DNA from: Pseudomonadota bacterium
GTDB taxonomy: Bacteria > Pseudomonadota > Gammaproteobacteria > JAADHS01
Length of the DNA: 36,155 nucleotides
Assembly: GCA_021821045.1 (NCBI GenBank)
Contig: JAKACW010000044.1
Span: forward strand, 1-36,155
Direction: 5' to 3'
Of this stretch, positions 31,891-36,155 are shown one piece after another (within the stretch, counting starts at the first letter, position 1; each line of letters starts with the position of its first letter). The translations under genes were made by a program, and so were the position numbers. The notes beneath the pieces were generated by a model. It saw only the letters and a list, made by a program, of their open reading frames with translations, was not told where the DNA came from and did no database searches.

Positions 31891-32032
31891 GTGGGAACAG
31901 TTTCTTACCGCGGTTCTTCGCCAAGTCGATCGCGGAATGATCCGCTCCCACAGCAATCTTCGCGCTACGCCGTGGGAGCGGCTTCCTACCGCGATTCTTC
32001 GCCAGATCAATCGCGGAATGATCCGCTCCCAC
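31891..32032. repeat. REP/REPIN array between receptor gene and cheR (two units)
   Basis: Two inverted REP pairs, 31891-31951 and 31972-32032, offset by 81 bp, belong to the GTGGGAGCGG...CCGCGAT family. The first left arm is degenerate (GTGGGAACAG...CCGCGGT). It lies inside the che operon between the receptor and cheR, so strong hairpins in the mRNA could reduce cheR, cheD and cheB expression relative to the receptor. Confidence 0.9.
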
Positions 32033-32045
32033 AAAACACTACAAC

Positions 32046-34901
32046 CTAGAACTCTTCCCAGTCATCGCTTCCACGCTTAGACGAGCCGGCGCTCGCCTTT
32101 GGCGCAACTCGCGCCGCAGGTGCACGCGCTGCCCGTGACGCCGGCGCACCCGGTCGAGCCGCCGGAGCCGGGGCTTTCGATCGCGCCGCGGCACGACTTG
32201 CCACAGGCGCCGCTGGGGCCGCCTCACCGCCATTTATCTTGAAAAACGACATGAGCTGATCCAACCCACGAGCCTGCTCGTCCAAGGATTCGCTGGCCGC
32301 CGCCGCTTCTTCCACCAACGCCGCGTTCTGCTGCGTCACTTCGTCCATCTGCGTGATGGCTTTGTTGACCTGCTCGATGCCGGCCGACTGCTCCTGGCTG
32401 GCAGCTGCAATCTCGGCAATGATGTCGCTGACTTTCTTCACCGCGTTGACGATTTCTCCCAACGTCTTGCCCGATTCATTGACCAGACGCGAGCCGTCAT
32501 CGACCTTCTCCACGCTGTCTTTGATCAGCGCTTTGATTTCCTTCGCGGCGCCGGCGCTGCGTTGCGCCAAATTTCGCACTTCCGCCGCCACAACCGCAAA
32601 GCCGCGACCCTGCTCGCCGGCACGGGCCGCTTCAACGGCGGCGTTCAACGCCAACAAATTGGTCTGAAACGCGATCTCGTCGATGACACCTATTATGTCG
32701 GCAATCTTCTTGCTGGCGCTGTTGATCTGACTCATCGCACCGATGGCGTTGTTGACCACTTCGCCGCCCTTTTCCGCCTGCGTTCGCGCCCCGGCGGCCA
32801 ACTGGTTCGCCTGACGGGCGTTATCGGCGTTTTGCTTCACCGTGCTGGTCAGCTCTTCCATGCTGGAGGCGGTCTCTTCCAGAGAAGACGCCTGCTCTTC
32901 CGTGCGCTGGCTCAAATCCGCGTTACCCTGCGCGATCTCGGCGGCCGCCGAGACGATGCTGCCCGATCCATGACGAATCTTGCCCACCATGTCTTCCAAA
33001 TTCATGATCGAGCTGTTCACGGCATCTTTCAGATCGGCGAACTGTCCTTGATAGTCGCCGTCCATGGTCTGAGTCAAGTCGCCGTCGGCAAGGGACTTCA
33101 CCACCCGGGCGGTTTCCTTGATCGGACCCACTACCGAGTCCATCAACTTGTTGACCCCGGCGGCGATCTGGCGCATGAAGCCATTGTAGCGACCCGCGTC
33201 GATGCGTGAGTCCAATTCGCCAGAGATGGCGCCTTCGATCAACGCCGCGATCTGGCGTTCGGCATCCTTCTGCTCCGTGATGTCCTTCCATTCGACCATG
33301 TTGCCCATCCAGTCGCCGTTTGCATCGACAACTGCCGTGGCGTTCACTTCGAATTCCAGGTCGAGCAGCTTGATCTCCGCTCTGGCCGGCAAGCGACTCT
33401 TGTCGGACAGCAACCCGCGCTGATGGGCCGGATTCTTGTGGAAGCGGTCGATGCAGACGCCAACCAACTTATGGGCGTCGAATCCCGGAAACACCTTGCG
33501 CAGTTGGTCTTGACGATTGGACAGCAAGTCAACCACCGCCGAATTGACGTACGTGATCACGGCGTCCTTGTCACACAACATCACCGCGGTGGTCGAGCCC
33601 GCGATGGCCGACTGCAGACGCGCCACCTCGCGTTCCTTGGCGCGCACATCCGTGACGTCGTTCCACTCCAAGGTATTGCCGATGTATTCTCCGGAGAGAT
33701 CGTGCATTGCGCCGACGCGGATGTGAAACACCAGCGGCCCGACGTGGATGTCGGTCTCATAGGGCAAATTGCGCGGGTCTTCCAGCATCCGGCGTTGGTG
33801 CGCGGGATTCTTGTGGAACATATCGATGCATGTGCCAACGATCTTGGCCGCCGAGAACGACGGATACAACGAACGCAGCGTGTCTTCGTGGCCCTTGAGC
33901 AGTTCCTTCGTCGATTCGTTGACGTAGGTGATTTTCAGGTCGCGATCGATCATCATCATCGCGGTCTGGGCGCCGTCGACGGCGCGCTGCAAACGAAACG
34001 CCTGGTCGGCCTTGGCCCGGCCTTCCGTCACGTCCGACCACTGCACGACATAGCCGACACGGTTGCCGGCCTTGTCGATCAGGGGGCGCGTTTCGTGTTC
34101 GAAAACAAAGTGTCCGGGGGTGATTTCGCCGTTTCGCCGGTCGCCGGGACGCAACTGATGAAGGATGTCTTTGATGCGCTGCGGATCCTTGTGATAGCGG
34201 TGAATGCTGCCCCCGACCACTTCGCTGACTTTGAATCCGGGCAAGTAACCCGCCAGTTCTTTTTCCACCGATGACAGCACTTCGCGCGCTTTGCGATTGA
34301 TAAAGATAATGCGCTCGTCCGCGTCGGCGATCATGATGTTAAGAGGCGCTTCCTCGAGAATGTTCTTTAATACCTCGACGCTCTCGATGGCCATCGCGCC
34401 CCCGCCGCCCATTCCGGCCTGGGCCGGCGTTGCACCTGCTGCCATGATCGTGTCCTCCTTCGAATCGTAGCCCTGTAACATAATGTCCTTGATGGCGCCC
34501 AGCGCCTTACCCCAGGCGTCCGCCACAGGGTGTGTCCACAGCGAACCCGCCATTTCGCTCATCACGCTCATCAGCACCTTGGCCACGGCATCGTAGTGTG
34601 CCGGCAGAGCGCCATAGTTTTGATGCTTGTTGCCCAAGCGGTGCAGGGTGTCGGTGGGAATCTCGCCCTTTTCCAGCGACGAAACGACCAACGCCAGCGC
34701 CGTCAGCAGCTTCTTCTCCTGTTCGGGCTGGGTGGTTGCGGCAAACATCGGTCGCACCGCTGGATACTCGGCGAACAGTTTGTCGTAGAAGCGCCGAACC
34801 AATTCATCCCCGCGGGGAGCAAGCGCGTTGAACGAGTCGCGAATCAGTCGCACGTCGAATCCGAGCGGCGCACCATGTTTATGCATACGATTTTTCCCCA
34901 T
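32046..34901 (-). CDS. Soluble globin-PAS-PAS-PAS chemoreceptor (che2-like operon)
   Basis: The 951-aa receptor has no membrane segment. Residues 13-147 form a globin of flavohaemoglobin type: Tyr39 (RFYDKLF) at B10, Phe53 at CD1, Gln61 at E7, proximal His93 (GNKHQNYG) and Tyr103, followed by DAWGKALGAI. Three PAS domains follow (about 177-298, 303-422, 432-548), the last two sharing FHKNPAHQR. Then come a HAMP-like region (about 590-645), the signalling hairpin (tip [36 protein letters not shown], 738-771), an Ala/Pro-rich tail and the terminal DDWEEF. The last five residues match the WxxF CheR-tether, as in GWEEF of P. aeruginosa Aer2. The ATG at 34901 has GGAAGGA 6 nt upstream. O2, NO or redox sensing is inferred. 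Confidence 0.92.
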   Translation of the reverse strand: MGKNRMHKHGAPLGFDVRLIRDSFNALAPRGDELVRRFYDKLFAEYPAVRPMFAATTQPEQEKKLLTALALVVSSLEKGEIPTDTLHRLGNKHQNYGALPAHYDAVAKVLMSVMSEMAGSLWTHPVADAWGKALGAIKDIMLQGYDSKEDTIMAAGATPAQAGMGGGGAMAIESVEVLKNILEEAPLNIMIADADERIIFINRKAREVLSSVEKELAGYLPGFKVSEVVGGSIHRYHKDPQRIKDILHQLRPGDRRNGEITPGHFVFEHETRPLIDKAGNRVGYVVQWSDVTEGRAKADQAFRLQRAVDGAQTAMMMIDRDLKITYVNESTKELLKGHEDTLRSLYPSFSAAKIVGTCIDMFHKNPAHQRRMLEDPRNLPYETDIHVGPLVFHIRVGAMHDLSGEYIGNTLEWNDVTDVRAKEREVARLQSAIAGSTTAVMLCDKDAVITYVNSAVVDLLSNRQDQLRKVFPGFDAHKLVGVCIDRFHKNPAHQRGLLSDKSRLPARAEIKLLDLEFEVNATAVVDANGDWMGNMVEWKDITEQKDAERQIAALIEGAISGELDSRIDAGRYNGFMRQIAAGVNKLMDSVVGPIKETARVVKSLADGDLTQTMDGDYQGQFADLKDAVNSSIMNLEDMVGKIRHGSGSIVSAAAEIAQGNADLSQRTEEQASSLEETASSMEELTSTVKQNADNARQANQLAAGARTQAEKGGEVVNNAIGAMSQINSASKKIADIIGVIDEIAFQTNLLALNAAVEAARAGEQGRGFAVVAAEVRNLAQRSAGAAKEIKALIKDSVEKVDDGSRLVNESGKTLGEIVNAVKKVSDIIAEIAAASQEQSAGIEQVNKAITQMDEVTQQNAALVEEAAAASESLDEQARGLDQLMSFFKINGGEAAPAAPVASRAAARSKAPAPAARPGAPASRAARAPAARVAPKASAGSSKRGSDDWEEF

Positions 34902-34927
34902 TGTTGTTCCTTCCAATTCCTGTCGGT

Positions 34928-35107
34928 TCAGCCATTCCAAGTCAGATCCGCGCACAAACGCTCGAGCGCCGATTCCTTGGTCCGCGACTTTTCTTGCGCC
35001 GCCGAGCCGTTGTCGTCGCCCGTTTCCGCCGTGCCGCGAGTGACCTCCGCGTCTTTTTCGCCGGCCGCGGGGGCACTCTGTTTTGTTGGCGCTTCAGTGT
35101 GAGACAT
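34928..35107 (-). CDS. Small acidic, probably disordered protein between cheW and receptor gene
   Basis: This 59-aa frame starts MSHTEAPTKQSAPAAGEKDA, continues with Thr/Glu/Asp-rich sequence and ends in a possible helix, ESALERLCADLTWNG. It overlaps the cheW end by 14 nt and stops 26 nt before the receptor ATG, filling the gap exactly; GGTGGA lies 5 nt before its ATG. I know no family. The layout (disordered body with one amphipathic C-terminal helix) could be an adaptor or a peptide that contacts the array. It might also be a chance frame. Confidence 0.5.
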   Translation of the reverse strand: MSHTEAPTKQSAPAAGEKDAEVTRGTAETGDDNGSAAQEKSRTKESALERLCADLTWNG

Positions 35108-35606
35108 CGCCGTCCACCAATTCCCCGGTGCCCAGCAGCCGGTCAATGTGCAAAACAATGATCATTTTGTCTTCGACTGTCGCCAAACCACGCACGACGT
35201 CCGACGCCATGGCCGTCCCGAAGTCCGGCGCGGGCTTCATTTGATCGGCAGCGACGTTATAGACTTCCGACACCGCATCCACCACGATGCCCATGACACG
35301 CTCGCCCCGCTCGGTTTCCACTTTGAGCACGATGACGACGGTGGTCGGACCGTAGGGCACCGTTTCCAAGCCGAAGCGTTGCCGAAGATCGATGATCGGA
35401 ACGATGGTGCCGCGCAAATTGATTACGCCTTTGACGTACTGGGGCGTATTGGGCAAAGGCGTCGCGACATCCCAGCCTTTGATTTCCTGCACCCGCAGGA
35501 TGTCCACAGCGTATTCTTCGTTCGCCATGATGAACGTGAGGTACTGATCCGTTCCCTCGGCCGCACTGTGTCCGGCCCTCATCTCGACGGCTTGCCCTGT
35601 TGCCAT
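35094..35606 (-). CDS. cheW: Chemotaxis adaptor CheW (second system)
   Basis: The 170-aa CheW has the typical fold: QYLTFIMANEEYAVDILRVQEIKGW, PNTPQYVKGVINLRGTIVPIIDLRQRFG, VVIVLKVETERGERVMGIVVDAVSEVYNV, and the end KMIIVLHIDRLL. It couples the second CheA to the soluble receptor encoded downstream. GGAG lies 6 nt before the ATG and overlaps the cheA stop. It differs clearly from CheW at 3464-3955, consistent with separate arrays. Confidence 0.95.
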   Translation of the reverse strand: MATGQAVEMRAGHSAAEGTDQYLTFIMANEEYAVDILRVQEIKGWDVATPLPNTPQYVKGVINLRGTIVPIIDLRQRFGLETVPYGPTTVVIVLKVETERGERVMGIVVDAVSEVYNVAADQMKPAPDFGTAMASDVVRGLATVEDKMIIVLHIDRLLGTGELVDGDVSH

Positions 35607-35615
35607 ACCTGTCTC

Positions 35616-36155
35616 CTACGCCGCGGTCTTGCGTCGACCGCTCGATTTGCCTGTGTCCTCTGCCTGTTTGCGCGACCACGAAATGATCCCGGTGATATCC
35701 AGGATCAGCGACACCGTTCCGTCTCCGAGAATTGTCGCGCCGGCCACGCCGCCGATTTTCTTAAAATTGGTTTCAAGACTCTTGATGACCACTTGCTGCT
35801 GACTGAGCAAGTCGTCAACCAGCAGGCCGACCCGTTGCCCGTCGCCTTCGACGACGACTAGCAAACCGCCGACCAGTTCCACGCGTTCGCGCTGCTGACC
35901 AAACAGTTGGTACAGCCGAACGATCGGCAGGTATTCGTCGCGAAGCTTGTAAACTTCCGCTTTGCCGGCGACGACGTTGATGTGTTCGGCTCTGATCTGG
36001 AGGGACTCGATGATCGATACCAGCGGCAGAATGTAGGTTTCCTGACCCACTCTCACCAACTGCCCATCCAGAATCGCCAGTGTCAGCGGCAATCGAATGG
36101 TGAACTTCGACCCTTTTCCCGGCCAGGACTGGACCTCGACGCTTCCGCCGAGGTC
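35616..36155 (-). CDS. cheA: Chemotaxis histidine kinase CheA (second system), C-terminal part; gene continues past the window
   Basis: The frame is open to the right edge, so only the last 179 residues are visible. It begins in the end of the P4 ATPase domain (DLGGSVEVQSWPGKGSKFTI) and covers the P5 CheW-like regulatory domain: RLPLTLAILDGQLVRVGQETYILPLVSIIES, GGLLVVVEGDGQRVGLLVDDLLSQQQVVIKSLE and GATILGDGTVSLILDITGII. The tail is basic (SRKQAEDTGKSSGRRKTAA). It is the kinase of the right-hand operon, matching cheA2 in P. aeruginosa order. The ATP-binding motifs and the Hpt domain lie outside. Confidence 0.95.
   Translation of the reverse strand, partial: DLGGSVEVQSWPGKGSKFTIRLPLTLAILDGQLVRVGQETYILPLVSIIESLQIRAEHINVVAGKAEVYKLRDEYLPIVRLYQLFGQQRERVELVGGLLVVVEGDGQRVGLLVDDLLSQQQVVIKSLETNFKKIGGVAGATILGDGTVSLILDITGIISWSRKQAEDTGKSSGRRKTAA

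Noticed and set aside
1-36155. tRNA, rRNA, riboswitch, transposase, integrase or prophage genes
   Set aside because: I looked for cloverleaf-like GGTTCGAATCC segments, conserved rRNA stretches and DDE or tyrosine recombinase motifs and saw none.

Overview
The window is about 36 kb of GC-rich DNA, almost all of it flagellar and chemotaxis genes. It most likely comes from a polarly flagellated gammaproteobacterium. The gene order fliK-(mcp)-fliLMNOPQR-flhB-flhA-flhF-fleN-fliA-cheYZAB-motCD-parC-parP-cheW-DUF2802, with FlhF and FleN/FlhG for flagellar placement and number, a MotC/MotD stator and ParC/ParP array partners, is the arrangement known from Pseudomonas, Vibrio and Shewanella. I cannot name the genus from sequence alone.

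Layout. Positions 1-2616 (plus strand) hold a short gene run: the C-terminal part of a FliK-like protein, an FlhB C-domain homologue (FhlB), an unknown exported protein, a VIT1/CCC1 metal transporter and a DUF2288 protein. A REP-type repeat array (2639-2823) separates it from the minus-strand genes. Everything from 2847 to 36155 reads on the minus strand, so transcription runs from right to left. In that direction come: a second chemotaxis operon, cut by the window edge (cheA C-terminus, cheW, small ORF, globin-PAS receptor, cheR, cheD, cheB; 36155-29230); the hsbA-hsbR-hptB partner-switch module (28979-26429); fliK (26120-24888); a membrane chemoreceptor (24725-23115); and the fli/flh/che/mot/par block (22738-2847).

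Regulation visible in sequence. There are sigma-54 -24/-12 elements before fliL (perfect match) and fliK, sigma-28-like elements before cheW and before the membrane receptor, and a textbook sigma-70 promoter (TTGAAA-N17-TATGAT) before hsbA. Many gene junctions are coupled by 1-14 nt overlaps.

How the genes work together. FliL-FlhB build the basal body, C-ring and export gate. FlhF, FleN and FliA set pole, number and late transcription. CheY, CheZ, CheA and CheB form the flagellar chemosensory system, and ParC/ParP place its arrays. The right-hand operon has the same order as the che2 cluster of P. aeruginosa (cheA2-cheW2-aer2-cheR2-cheD-cheB2). Its receptor, however, carries an N-terminal flavohaemoglobin-type globin and three PAS domains, and ends in a WxxF CheR-tether motif, so it is probably a soluble haem gas or redox sensor. 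Unusual non-coding structures are a 200-bp imperfect palindrome next to the fliK promoter, a five-copy GGGGTCAGACCCC palindrome array downstream of the membrane receptor, and a REP/REPIN family at four loci.
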